Origin: Corynebacterium amycolatum SK46
GTDB taxonomy: Bacteria > Actinomycetota > Actinomycetes > Mycobacteriales > Mycobacteriaceae
Length of the DNA: 64,000 bases
Direction: 5' to 3'
Assembly: GCF_000173655.1 (NCBI RefSeq)
Contig: NZ_ABZU01000005.1
Span: 62,001-126,000 of the forward strand
Every line of letters begins with the position of its first letter. Position 1 is the first letter of the stretch. A model generated the notes under the pieces. The model ran no database searches, was not told the DNA's origin, and saw nothing but the letters and a program-made list of their open reading frames with translations. Of this stretch, positions 9,410 through 17,701 are shown piece after piece. The translations under genes and the position numbers were made by a program.

Positions 9410-10093
9410 ATGAGCACTACCCAGAACACCTCTGCCAGCTACAACACCACCGAGACGCACCCCACCGCACTGCTCGTGTGGGACGCCCCGAACTTGGACA
9501 TGGGGCTCGGCGCTATCCTTGGATCCCGCCCGACCGCCGCACACCGCCCGCGCTTCGACGCCGTGGGCAAATGGCTTATCGACGAAGCCGAGCGCGTATC
9601 CCACAAAATCGGTTCCGATGTCCTCCCCGAGGCCACGGTATTCACCAACGTCAACCCCGGTTCTGCGGAGATTGTCCGCCCCTGGGTCGAGGCTCTGCGC
9701 AATGTCGGTTTCGCGGTGTTCGCAAAGCCGAAGATCGAAGAGGACACCGACGTTGACCCGGACATGATTGCGCACATCCAAAGGCGTTACGACGAAGGCG
9801 TGTTGCGCAGTGTCGTCGTTGCGTCCGCCGATGGCCAGAATTTCCAGGAGCTGCTGGAAAAGCTCGCATCCGAGGGGATTCGGGTAACCGTCATCGGTTT
9901 TCACGAGCACGCTTCCTGGGCACTGGCCTCCGATGCGATTCGCTTTGTTGATCTGGAGGAAATCAAGGGCGTCTTCCGCGAGCCGCTACCGCGTATCGAT
10001 CTCGACCGCCTGCCAGATGGCGGTGCGTGGCTGCAGCCGTTCCGTCCGCTCACTTCGTTGCTCAAGGAGCGCGACGGCAAGAACGACGACTAG
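9410..10093 (+). CDS. NYN domain protein (Rv0207c-like)
   Basis: The 227-residue protein has a NYN (PIN-like nuclease) fold. It starts with TALLVWDAPNLDMGLGAILG, which carries the first acidic/Asn motif, and has VVVASADGQNFQELLEKLAS as the second motif, then VTVIGFHEHASWALASDAIRFVDLEEI. The conserved acidic residues suggest a metal-dependent RNase, but no substrate is known. The gene follows trmB by four bases. In C. glutamicum and M. tuberculosis an MmpL3-type mycolate transporter gene directly follows it; here only 47 bases separate it from a flippase-like gene. Confidence 0.82.
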   Translation: MSTTQNTSASYNTTETHPTALLVWDAPNLDMGLGAILGSRPTAAHRPRFDAVGKWLIDEAERVSHKIGSDVLPEATVFTNVNPGSAEIVRPWVEALRNVGFAVFAKPKIEEDTDVDPDMIAHIQRRYDEGVLRSVVVASADGQNFQELLEKLASEGIRVTVIGFHEHASWALASDAIRFVDLEEIKGVFREPLPRIDLDRLPDGGAWLQPFRPLTSLLKERDGKNDD

Positions 10094-10140
10094 GGAGACC
10101 ACCGCGGCGCCGAACAGGAAGACGAACAGGCTTCTTATTT

Positions 10141-11184
10141 ATGTCACGACTTAAAAATGTCCTCAAAACCGACAATTCGAGCTGGCTACGATCGATAATT
10201 CTCGTAGCCCTCGTGATTGCCGGTATCGTCCTGACGGTAAGAAACTGGGACAGTGTCGTCCAAGGGCTGCAAATCCTTGCGGATGTTGACGCTAAATGGC
10301 TGCTCATCTCCATTTTTTCCGTGGCTTTTTCGCTCTACGCGATGGCGGAAGTGATGCGTCTGCTGTTGCGAGCTGGAGGCGTAAAAGCAGCCACTCGCCG
10401 TAGCACCAATGCGTTAACCCTCGCATCCAACGCGTGGGCGGTCACCGTTCCCGGTGGTGCTGCATTTTCCACGGCGCTGCAGATTAAGCGCATGATGCAG
10501 TGGGGCGCATCCGCGGTCCTTGTCAGCTGGTTCGTGCTTTTTTCGGGTGCGTTGTCGTTTTTAGGTCTGGCATTTCTGGGGCTTGGCAGCCTCTTCTTCG
10601 TAGGACAGGGCGGCACGACCGCAGTGCTCATCGCTATGGCAATTGTGGTGTTACTAGCCACCATTTTGCTGTGGCGGATTTCGCAGAACCCAGCTTTCCT
10701 CAACAAGGCGGGTGCATGGTGTCTACGTGTCTTTAACAAAATTCGAAAGAAGCCCGCGGACACCGATGTCGACCGACTTGAAGAGTCCATCAAACAGCTG
10801 ACCAGCGTGAAGTTGCCCGTGCAAACTTTAGCTCTTTCCTTCACCTGGTCCTTTACCAACTGGGTCGCGGAAATTGTCTGTCTCTACGCTGCCATTCGGG
10901 CCGTTGGTGTCGATGACATCTCCGCTACGAAGGTGCTGCTGGCCTTCGTAACCGGCAAGCTCGCGGGTTTCATCCAGGCCACACCGGGCGGCATCGGCAC
11001 TGTCGAGGCCGCTTTGACTGCGGCTCTCATCGCAGGCGGCACCACCGGCGCCGAGGCTTTTGCAGCGGTGCTGGTCTACCGCATCGTTTCCTTCGTCCTG
11101 GTGGCAATTGTGGGCTGGATTATCTACGCCCTCGGCTTCGACCACAAGGATCAGCCCGGGCATCAGCCAGTCGCTGACCGCTAA
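10141..11184 (+). CDS. Flippase-like membrane protein (UPF0104/LPG synthase TM family)
   Basis: From the ATG at 10141 the protein is 347 residues. An upstream in-frame start at 10027 lies inside the NYN gene and is rejected. There are about eight hydrophobic segments. The conserved family features are WLLISIFSVAFSLYAMAEVMRLLLRAGG, NAWAVTVPGGAAFSTALQIKRM and FIQATPGGIGTVEAALTAAL. Relatives include the membrane half of lysyl-phosphatidylglycerol synthase and polyprenyl-lipid flippase-like proteins. Its partner in envelope assembly is unknown. Corynebacterial genomes carry such a gene after the CmpL1 transporter; here the transporter is absent. Confidence 0.8.
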   Translation: MSRLKNVLKTDNSSWLRSIILVALVIAGIVLTVRNWDSVVQGLQILADVDAKWLLISIFSVAFSLYAMAEVMRLLLRAGGVKAATRRSTNALTLASNAWAVTVPGGAAFSTALQIKRMMQWGASAVLVSWFVLFSGALSFLGLAFLGLGSLFFVGQGGTTAVLIAMAIVVLLATILLWRISQNPAFLNKAGAWCLRVFNKIRKKPADTDVDRLEESIKQLTSVKLPVQTLALSFTWSFTNWVAEIVCLYAAIRAVGVDDISATKVLLAFVTGKLAGFIQATPGGIGTVEAALTAALIAGGTTGAEAFAAVLVYRIVSFVLVAIVGWIIYALGFDHKDQPGHQPVADR

Positions 11185-11246
11185 TGGCGTCCTCCCCGCT
11201 GGTCGCTGGTCACCCACCGATCTGAGGGGTCGCTAGACTAAGAAGC

Positions 11247-11618
11247 ATGAACACACGCGTATCGACGTTCTTGATTGACATCCTCGCCATCTTTATTTTC
11301 GCCGTGTTAGCGCGCCTGGCTCACAACACTCCCGAGGATCCTTTTACCTTCATCAATATCCTCGATACCTGGTGGCCGTTCGCATTCGGTGTCCTCCTGG
11401 GCACCGCGCTGATTAAGAATGAGCCGAACCCGCGTGCAGTGAGTGCAGGCGCAATTGTATGGCTCGGTACTGTAGTCGTCGGCCTAGCTGTGTGGGCCAC
11501 CCGCAATTCGGCAGTCCCGCACTGGTCCTTCATTCTGGTCGCCTCAGTCATGAGCGCCTTGCTGCTGCTGGGTTGGCGAGCAGCGTCGAATGCGGTTGCT
11601 CGTAAGTCTCTGGACTAA
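11247..11618 (+). CDS. DUF3054 family membrane protein
   Basis: The protein has 123 residues and four predicted transmembrane helices. The opening VSTFLIDILAIFIFAVLARLAHNT and the stretch TWWPFAFGVLLGTALI are typical of DUF3054, a small actinobacterial membrane family without an assigned function. It follows the flippase-like gene by 62 bases. In mycolate-producing corynebacteria the accD-pks13-fadD32 cluster comes next. Confidence 0.8.
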   Translation: MNTRVSTFLIDILAIFIFAVLARLAHNTPEDPFTFINILDTWWPFAFGVLLGTALIKNEPNPRAVSAGAIVWLGTVVVGLAVWATRNSAVPHWSFILVASVMSALLLLGWRAASNAVARKSLD

Positions 11619-11646
11619 CCCTTCGGACCCGTTCCTAACCCTTCGG

Positions 11647-11664
11647 TTTAGTTCACTGACTAAA
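11647..11664. promoter_or_regulatory. Inverted repeat upstream of the peptide transporter
   Basis: TTTAGT and ACTAAA are separated by six bases and lie 42 bases ahead of the transporter start. Two direct copies of CTAACCCTTCGG (11615-11626, 11635-11646) lie immediately upstream. This could be an operator, but no regulator is adjacent. Confidence 0.3.
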
Positions 11665-11705
11665 TCTGGTTTTTAATTTTTGCGCTACGCCTCGATAATT
11701 GAAGA

Positions 11706-13232
11706 ATGGACAAATCTTCTGACGAGGCTCTCGGCAATCAACCAACTGCTGAGACCCAACGAAATCATAACCCCGCAGGGTCCAGCGAAGAACGCACGTT
11801 CATGGGCCAACCGTGGGGTCTCGCCAACCTCTTCGGCATCGAAATGTGGGAGCGCTTCAGCTTCTACGGCATGCAGGCCATCCTGGCTTTCTACATGTAC
11901 TACGAGACCACTCAGGGCGGTCTCGGCCTGGACAAGGGTGCTGCTACCTCCATCGTCGGTGCTTACGGCGGTCTTGTCTACATGGCCGCACTCGTTGCTT
12001 CTCTGGTTGCCGACCGTATCCTTGGCTCGGAGCGGACACTGTTCTACTCCGCCGTCCTGGTCATGATTGGCCACATCTCCTTGGCATTCATCCCCGGCGT
12101 GACTGGCCTGGCCATTGGCCTTGTCTCCATCGCAATCGGCTCCGGCGGCGTGAAGACCAACGCACAGGTCGTGCTGGGTCAGCTCTACGCCAAGGACGAC
12201 CCGCGTCGTGACGCCGGCTTCTCCATCTTCTACATGGGCGTCAATGTCGGTGCCCTGTTCGGCCCACTGCTCACCGGCTGGATCTGGGGAATGAAGGGCT
12301 TCCACTGGGGCTTCGGCCTGGCCGCTATCGGTATGGCTGCCGGTCTGGTTCAGTACATCCTGATGCGCAAGTCCACCATCGCCGAGGCCGGCCATGATAT
12401 TCCGAACCCGCTGCCAAAGAAGCAGTACCCGGTATGGATTGGCATCGCAGTAGTTATCACTGTTGTCTCGGTTACACTGGTGTCCACCGGAATTGTTCCG
12501 GTCACTACTCTTTCCACTGTGGTCACAGTGATTGCACTGATTGCCGCTGTGGTTCTGTGGTGGCAGATGTACTCCTCGCCACTTACGACGAAATCGGAGA
12601 AGACTCGCCTGGTCGGCTTCATCCCGATGTTCGTCTCAGGCGTGCTGTTCTTCGGTATCTTCCAGCAGCAGTTCACGGTGCTGGCCATCTACTCGGACAT
12701 CCGCCTCGACCGCGAGATTTTCGGTTGGGAAATGTCCCCGGCCTGGATTAACTCGATCAACCCGATCTTCATCATCGCCTTCTCGATGGTCTTTGCAGCC
12801 GCCTGGTCCAAGCTTGGTGACCGCCAGTGGTCCACCCCAGTGAAGTTCGGCGTCGCCAACATCATCATCGGTATCTCGCTGTTCTTCTTCATTCCATTCT
12901 CCGGTGGCGGTGAGAACTCCACTCCGCTGTATGCGATTATCTGGATTCTCTTCCTGTTCACCATGGGTGAGCTCATGCTGAGCCCGGTCGGCAACGCCCT
13001 CGCTACCAAGGTCGCTCCGGCGGCCTTCCCATCGCGCATGATGGCCGTCTGGCTGATGGCAGTCGCTATGGGTACTTCGCTGGCAGGCACCCTGGCCGGC
13101 TTCTACAACTACGAAGATGCCGCTGCTGAGAACACCTTCTTCATCACCCTGGGTATCGCCTCGATTGTCTTGGGTCTGGTTCTGCTCGCACTGCGCAAGT
13201 GGATTGTCAAGGAGTTCGTCGACGTCCGGTAG
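11706..13232 (+). CDS. Proton-dependent oligopeptide transporter (POT/PTR family)
   Basis: The 508-residue protein has 12-14 transmembrane helices and the usual POT length. The first-helix signature GIEMWERFSFYGMQAILAFYM contains the ExxER-like motif (EMWER) used in proton coupling. The second PTR signature spans the region with FSIFYMGVNVGALFGPLLTG. The family imports di- and tripeptides with protons. A polar N-terminal stretch of about 35 residues precedes the first helix. It lies where the mycolate condensation genes would be in C. glutamicum, next to the DUF3054 gene. Confidence 0.93.
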   Translation: MDKSSDEALGNQPTAETQRNHNPAGSSEERTFMGQPWGLANLFGIEMWERFSFYGMQAILAFYMYYETTQGGLGLDKGAATSIVGAYGGLVYMAALVASLVADRILGSERTLFYSAVLVMIGHISLAFIPGVTGLAIGLVSIAIGSGGVKTNAQVVLGQLYAKDDPRRDAGFSIFYMGVNVGALFGPLLTGWIWGMKGFHWGFGLAAIGMAAGLVQYILMRKSTIAEAGHDIPNPLPKKQYPVWIGIAVVITVVSVTLVSTGIVPVTTLSTVVTVIALIAAVVLWWQMYSSPLTTKSEKTRLVGFIPMFVSGVLFFGIFQQQFTVLAIYSDIRLDREIFGWEMSPAWINSINPIFIIAFSMVFAAAWSKLGDRQWSTPVKFGVANIIIGISLFFFIPFSGGGENSTPLYAIIWILFLFTMGELMLSPVGNALATKVAPAAFPSRMMAVWLMAVAMGTSLAGTLAGFYNYEDAAAENTFFITLGIASIVLGLVLLALRKWIVKEFVDVR

Positions 13233-13363
13233 AGCTGTAGGGCTGGGGCTGTAAAGCTGGGCTGGAAGGCTGTAGAGCTGGGGCAGTATGGCTGGCTCCG
13301 TAGGGCCGGAGCCGTAAGGCCGGCCCTCGCTCTGGCACAGCCCACGCCCCCTCCCCTCCTCCC
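13233..13363. repeat. Degenerate G-rich repeats and small hairpin after the transporter
   Basis: From 13233 to about 13290 the plus strand carries several imperfect copies of a GCTGTAGAGCTGGGG-like unit. A hairpin GGCTCCG-6 nt-CGGAGCC follows at 13294-13313. The hairpin may contribute to termination of the transporter gene; the repeats themselves have no evident function. Confidence 0.45.
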
Positions 13364-13435
13364 CACTTCACGACACCTATGTCACCTCATGCCGCCTCCA
13401 CAGATGGCACGAGGTGACATAGGTGTCGTGAAGTG
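13364..13435. repeat. 72-bp palindromic repeat element, copy 1
   Basis: Two perfect 25-base arms (13364-13388 and 13411-13435), beginning CACTTCACGACACC, enclose a 22-base centre. The centre extends the stem by TGCC/GGCA after one mismatch and leaves a 12-base loop (GCCTCCACAGAT). The same element occurs at 44322-44393 with its loop in the opposite orientation. It lies in the gap between the transporter and the ACT-domain gene. Confidence 0.9.
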
Positions 13436-13533
13436 TTTTGGGTGGCCCTGAACATGCTTCGCCACAAACTTGCCACCAGCACAATCGCCATCCACAGATT
13501 TCCCCCGCCTCCCCACCGGCTAAAATTGAGGCC

Positions 13534-13803
13534 ATGTTTGCCATCATTACCGTCACCGGCGAGGATCACACCGGCATCATCGCCGCCGTCACCACTGCTC
13601 TGGCGGAGCAGGACGTCAACATCGTCGATGTTTCCCAGACCCTCATGGATAAATGGTTCACCATGATTCTGCGGGTGGAGTTCAACGAGAAGACCACCCC
13701 TATCAGCACGCTGCAGGGTTACATGGATTCCGTCGGCAAGCGGGAGGGGCTTGTCATTCGAATCCAATCCGAGGCGCTGTTCAACGCCGTCAACGAGATT
13801 TAA
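13534..13803 (+). CDS. ACT domain protein (UPF0237)
   Basis: From the ATG at 13534 the product is 89 residues and consists of a single ACT domain: [25 protein letters not shown], then [20 protein letters not shown]. Such stand-alone ACT proteins are usually encoded next to a DUF711 (UPF0210) gene, as here, with 14 bases between them. ACT domains bind small ligands, often amino acids, so this is probably the regulatory partner of the downstream protein. The ligand is unknown. Confidence 0.87.
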   Translation: MFAIITVTGEDHTGIIAAVTTALAEQDVNIVDVSQTLMDKWFTMILRVEFNEKTTPISTLQGYMDSVGKREGLVIRIQSEALFNAVNEI

Positions 13804-13817
13804 AGGGCGCGACCAGG

Positions 13818-15182
13818 ATGGATTTCAACTTCGCGCAATCTAAGTTCCTCGACACAATTGACATGATCGAGAAGTACCGTCTGGATATCCGGACGGTCAC
13901 CATGGGGATTTCCCTGCTCGAGTGCTCTCGCTCTGAAATGGACGCCACCGCACAGGCGGTGTACGACCGCGTAACCAGGCAGGCCGCTCGCCTCGTGGAG
14001 GTCTGCGAGGGCATCGAGGCGGAGCTGGGCATTCCGATTGTCAATAAGCGCATCTCCGTCACACCAGTTTCCCTCATCACGGCCGGTTGCGAAGGCGATC
14101 CCACCGTGGTGGCCAAGGCGCTCGACCGCGCCGCCCGCGATTCTGGCGTGAACTTCCTCGGCGGCTACTCGGCGCTCGTCGAAAAGGGTGCCACGACCAG
14201 CGAGAAGCGGCTCATCGACTCCATTCCCCACGCTCTGAGCGAGACCGAATTGGTGTGCAGCTCGGTCAACGTAGCGTCGTCACGCGCGGGCATCAACATG
14301 GATGCAGTGCGTCGCATGGGTGAGGTGGTGAAGGAAGCCGCGGCGCAAACCGCTGACCGCAGCTCGATTGCCTGCGCCAAGCTGGTGGTTTTCGCCAATG
14401 CGGTGGGCGACAATCCGTTCATGGCCGGCGCGTTCCACGGCGTCGGGGAGCCCGATTGTGTCGTGTCCGTCGGCGTTTCGGGTCCGGGTGTGGTCGATCG
14501 CGCGCTCGGCGATCTGGAGGGCGCCAGCTTCAACGAAGTCGCCGAGGAGATCAAGAAGGCGGCGTTCAAGATCACACGTACGGGTCAGCTGGTCGGCACG
14601 ATGGCGTCGGAGCGCCTGGGCGTGCCTTTTGGCATCGTGGATCTCTCGCTCGCGCCGACCGCTGAGATGGGTGACTCCGTCGCTCACATCCTTGAGCACA
14701 TGGGGTTGGAGCAGGTCGGCACGCATGGCACCACTGCCGCGCTGGCGCTGCTTAACGACGCCGTCAAGAAAGGCGGCCTGATGGCTTGTTCCCGCGTCGG
14801 TGGACTGTCCGGCTCCTTCATCCCGGTCTCTGAGGACAAGGGCATGATTGATGCTGTCCGGGCGGGATCGATCAGCATGGACAAGCTGGAGGCGATGACC
14901 TCTATTTGCTCGGTGGGCTTCGACATGATTGCGATTCCGGGGGACACACCTGCGACCACGATTTCCGGCATGATTGCCGACGAGGCGGCCATCGGTGTGA
15001 TGAACCACAAGACCACCGCCGCCCGCCTCATTCCAGTGCCGGGCACTAAGCCTGGCGATGAGGTGAACTTCGGTGGCTTGCTCGGCTACGCGCCGGTCAT
15101 TGATGTCAATGCCAAGGGCAATGCCGAGTTCATTGCCCGCGGCGGCTACATCCCCGCGCCGGTGCACGGCTTCAGGAACTAG
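13818..15182 (+). CDS. DUF711/UPF0210 family protein
   Basis: From the ATG at 13818 the product is 454 residues, the normal length for UPF0210. Family-typical stretches are ETLDMIEKY-like [20 protein letters not shown] at the start, [32 protein letters not shown] and [15 protein letters not shown]. Structures of relatives have a glycyl-radical-enzyme-like barrel, but there is no glycyl-radical motif and no activating enzyme nearby. No reaction is established for the family. It is coupled to the ACT-domain gene just upstream. Confidence 0.85.
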   Translation: MDFNFAQSKFLDTIDMIEKYRLDIRTVTMGISLLECSRSEMDATAQAVYDRVTRQAARLVEVCEGIEAELGIPIVNKRISVTPVSLITAGCEGDPTVVAKALDRAARDSGVNFLGGYSALVEKGATTSEKRLIDSIPHALSETELVCSSVNVASSRAGINMDAVRRMGEVVKEAAAQTADRSSIACAKLVVFANAVGDNPFMAGAFHGVGEPDCVVSVGVSGPGVVDRALGDLEGASFNEVAEEIKKAAFKITRTGQLVGTMASERLGVPFGIVDLSLAPTAEMGDSVAHILEHMGLEQVGTHGTTAALALLNDAVKKGGLMACSRVGGLSGSFIPVSEDKGMIDAVRAGSISMDKLEAMTSICSVGFDMIAIPGDTPATTISGMIADEAAIGVMNHKTTAARLIPVPGTKPGDEVNFGGLLGYAPVIDVNAKGNAEFIARGGYIPAPVHGFRN

Positions 15183-15197
15183 CGGCTGGGCCGGCTG

Positions 15198-15755
15198 CTA
15201 TGACTGCAGCCGGCGCCCATTTGCGTCATACGCGTAGGAACCGCTACCGACGAGAATCAAAATGAACTCGATAAATGCCCAAATGCTGACGCCAATGATT
15301 AGGAAGAATCCGACCAGAAGGATAGCCGTAATCCAGCCGAATACCGTCAGTGCTAGCTGAATAGCACCACGCGAGTTGTGCCCCAGGTAGAAATTGTGAA
15401 CGCCGAGGGTGCCCAGGAAGAAGGCAAGCAGAGCCGCTGCAATCTTGGACTTATCCGAGACAGGAGCACCGGCGCTCCCATAAGCCCGGTGCGGGTTCGG
15501 GCCGCCGAAGCCAGCGGAATACGCCGGCGCCTGCTGGTTTGGGTAACCACTCTGATACGGGTTCGAGTACCCGTTGTGGAAATTGTGCTGGCTCGGGTCC
15601 TGATAGCCCTGCCCCATGTTCGGCTGCTGCGGTGGGTACGGATCCGAGTACGGCATACCGGAGCTATAAGCACCCGAGCTGTTAGCGAGCTTTCCCTTGG
15701 ATCTCGGCATACCGTCTTCGTCGAAATCTCCATATGGGTTTGTCGGATTCGTCAT
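15198..15755 (-). CDS. TM2 domain membrane protein with Pro/Tyr/Gln-rich N-terminus
   Basis: The 185-residue protein has a disordered N-terminal half rich in Pro, Gln, Tyr, Asn and Gly (about 1-95). A TM2 domain follows: KSKIAAALLAFFLGTLGVHNFYLG, then two more hydrophobic stretches and the conserved end GSGSYAYDANGRRL. TM2 proteins are small membrane proteins of unclear role. The second TM2 gene at 16106-16639 is a paralogue sharing the NPYGDFDEDGMP-type start and the C-terminal motif, so the pair arose by tandem duplication. It has its own 350-bp upstream region. Confidence 0.85.
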   Translation of the reverse strand: MTNPTNPYGDFDEDGMPRSKGKLANSSGAYSSGMPYSDPYPPQQPNMGQGYQDPSQHNFHNGYSNPYQSGYPNQQAPAYSAGFGGPNPHRAYGSAGAPVSDKSKIAAALLAFFLGTLGVHNFYLGHNSRGAIQLALTVFGWITAILLVGFFLIIGVSIWAFIEFILILVGSGSYAYDANGRRLQS

Positions 15756-16105
15756 TGCACCCTACCTTTTCGACTAGATTTCCCTACCGCGCAAAGCCCG
15801 GCAGTTCGTTGAAGTGGTAAAAGAACTAATGCTCTCAGAACTTTGACTCCAGTTTTGTCCTCAAAAGGGAATGTATTAGTTCTTGCACAAATCCTAACAG
15901 CAATCGGCCATTGCGCGGTTGTAACTTTTCTAGTCACCGACTGACACGCCGGCAGCGATTTTTGCCACTGCGCTAATCCGCACCGCTGCAAGGCCATAAC
16001 TGAAAGGCACTAAGCCAATATGAAAACAGTAAGAGGGCCAATGCAGCCCCAGGAGCTCATTGAGCCTCTTACCAATCGGAAACGCCCCGCGGGAATTCCC
16101 AGTTA
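15756..16105. other. Intergenic region with distant 10-bp inverted repeat
   Basis: This 350-bp gap between the TM2 genes has no supported ORF. It holds AAGAACTAAT (15821-15830) and its exact complement ATTAGTTCTT (15875-15884), 44 bases apart, in the upstream region of the first TM2 gene. Near the other end, GTAAGAGG (16029-16036) pairs with CCTCTTAC (16065-16072), a possible weak terminator for the 16106-16639 gene. Confidence 0.5.
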
Positions 16106-16639
16106 CTAGCTCAGTACTCGCCCCTCAGAGTCGTACTTGTACGAACCGCTGCCAGCAATGAGCATGATGAACTCGACAAATGCCCAGAAACCAACCGCTG
16201 CAGAAACCATCACAAAAATGATGGAAAGTGGCGCCAGAATGATGGTGGCTACACAAATCAACGCTGCGAAGGAACTACCGCTCCAGATGAAGAGCTGCGC
16301 CAGACCACGACCAGTCCTGCCCAAGTAGAAATTGTGCACTCCTAGGAAGCCCAGGAAAAAGGCCAACAAGATAGCTGCTACCTTGGACTTTGGCGACTCG
16401 GTCCGCGCCGGGGCGCCACCATTCACGATGTTGATGGTGGAGTTGTAGCCGGTCGACATTCCAGGCTGGCCGTAGGGCTGCGGCTGCTGGAATCCCTGCT
16501 GGAATCCCTGCGGCTGCTGGTAGGCTGGCTGATTCCCCTGCGGGGCACCGTAAGGCTGTGGCGCTGAAGGGGTATCCCAGGGGTTGTTGCCTGGGATAGG
16601 CATGCCGTCTTTGTCAAAGTTGCCGTAAGAATTGGTCAT
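16106..16639 (-). CDS. TM2 domain membrane protein, second paralogue
   Basis: Starting at the ATG at 16639, preceded by GGGAAGG, the product is 177 residues. The same frame stays open upstream to 16702, but the chosen start matches the paralogue. The N-terminal 85 residues are Gln/Pro-rich with repeats of QGFQQ and PYGQP type. The TM2 domain has SKVAAILLAFFLGFLGVHNFYLG and ends GSGSYKYDSEGRVLS. It is downstream of the Rv3802c-like gene on the same strand, where fadD32 is found in mycolate-producing relatives. Function unknown. Confidence 0.84.
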   Translation of the reverse strand: MTNSYGNFDKDGMPIPGNNPWDTPSAPQPYGAPQGNQPAYQQPQGFQQGFQQPQPYGQPGMSTGYNSTINIVNGGAPARTESPKSKVAAILLAFFLGFLGVHNFYLGRTGRGLAQLFIWSGSSFAALICVATIILAPLSIIFVMVSAAVGFWAFVEFIMLIAGSGSYKYDSEGRVLS

Positions 16640-16765
16640 CGATTTTATGCCTTCCCGCTTCGAGATGCGTTGGAATCTAATTAGAGCCTGGAGATATTTC
16701 ATACTCTATACCAAAACAAACCATTACACACCATTCCTACCCAAGACCAGCTGTGATAACAGTAT

Positions 16766-17701
16766 TTACCGCGCCAGCGATTGTTCAATCAGTTCGCGAG
16801 TCCAGCCCTCAGTCCAGGCCAGCGGAGTCGTCCCCGGAATTGCGACATCATTGGTGGCGTAGGTTGCGTGCGCACCCGCACCGGCAATCATCTCCTGCGC
16901 TCGTGCAATCGCATCGGCCACGCCCGGAGGCACATCACAGAAGGAGTCCGATGGCACGCAGACATTCTGGACCTTGTCATTAAGAGGCCCAAAGCCGTCT
17001 CGCGGACCGCGCATCGTTGCGCCCGGCACCACAGCCTGCACAATGCCGCCAAGCGGCTGCAATGACAGCTCGACGCCCACACCAGCCAGCGGAACGCCTT
17101 GGTTCACGCCCTGATTGGGGTCACGCCGCGGGTCCCCCAACAGAGCCACGCCCGCAATGCGCTCGGCCGGAACGACACCGCGGCCATTGCCGATGTCAGA
17201 GGCCAAATCACCTGCAATAGCGGCCCCCTGGGAGAAGCCCATCAGGACGAAGTCCGTCAGCGGACACTGCCCGTGCAAGTCAGCCATTTCCTTAGCGGTG
17301 ACATCGCGCCCGACTGCCTGCGAATCATCGTAGGTGAGTTGGTCGGGCAGCTGATGCGTCTTAATCTGTGCCGGGTACGGCGTAGTCCAGACCTTGACAT
17401 CGCCCTCCGAGTAGGACTCCGAAATCGAGCTCGTCAGGCCAAGCAGCAGCGAATGCGGGTTCGCGGTCGGGGCCATCGGATCATCGTCAGCACGCGATTC
17501 CGCGGTCCCGGGCACCGCGATAACTTCTACCGCCGGGCACCACTCGGGTTGTTCGGCCAGAACCCCACCATCGTCGCCGGGGGTCGGTGGGGTTTGACCA
17601 CCTTGGTCGTCGTTAAGCCATTGCACAACGCCGAACCCAATCGCGGCCACCAGCACGATAACCGCCAGAATTGTCAGCACTTTACGCATGAGTGCTAGCA
17701 A
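16766..17701 (-). CDS. Cutinase-family esterase, Rv3802c-like
   Basis: The 311-residue protein has an N-terminal membrane anchor or signal (VLTILAVIVLVAAIGFGVVQW), an acidic linker and a cutinase-type alpha/beta hydrolase domain. The catalytic serine is in LMGFSQGAAIAGDLAS. The Asp is likely in the CVPSDSFCDVPPG segment, where two cysteines can pair, and the His in GAGAHATYA. In mycobacteria Rv3802c is a phospholipase/thioesterase linked to mycolate synthesis and lies between the mycolyltransferase and fadD32 genes. Here it is kept although fadD32, pks13 and accD4 do not follow. It overlaps the upstream lipoprotein gene by seven bases. Confidence 0.88.
   Translation of the reverse strand: MLALMRKVLTILAVIVLVAAIGFGVVQWLNDDQGGQTPPTPGDDGGVLAEQPEWCPAVEVIAVPGTAESRADDDPMAPTANPHSLLLGLTSSISESYSEGDVKVWTTPYPAQIKTHQLPDQLTYDDSQAVGRDVTAKEMADLHGQCPLTDFVLMGFSQGAAIAGDLASDIGNGRGVVPAERIAGVALLGDPRRDPNQGVNQGVPLAGVGVELSLQPLGGIVQAVVPGATMRGPRDGFGPLNDKVQNVCVPSDSFCDVPPGVADAIARAQEMIAGAGAHATYATNDVAIPGTTPLAWTEGWTRELIEQSLAR

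Noticed and set aside
13233..13363. G-rich repeats as an insertion-sequence remnant
   Set aside because: There is no transposase fragment, terminal inverted repeat pair or target duplication; only short degenerate units are visible.
14280..15167. 295-residue minus-strand frame opposite the DUF711 gene
   Set aside because: Antisense to a well-supported gene, His/Arg-rich and without a domain.
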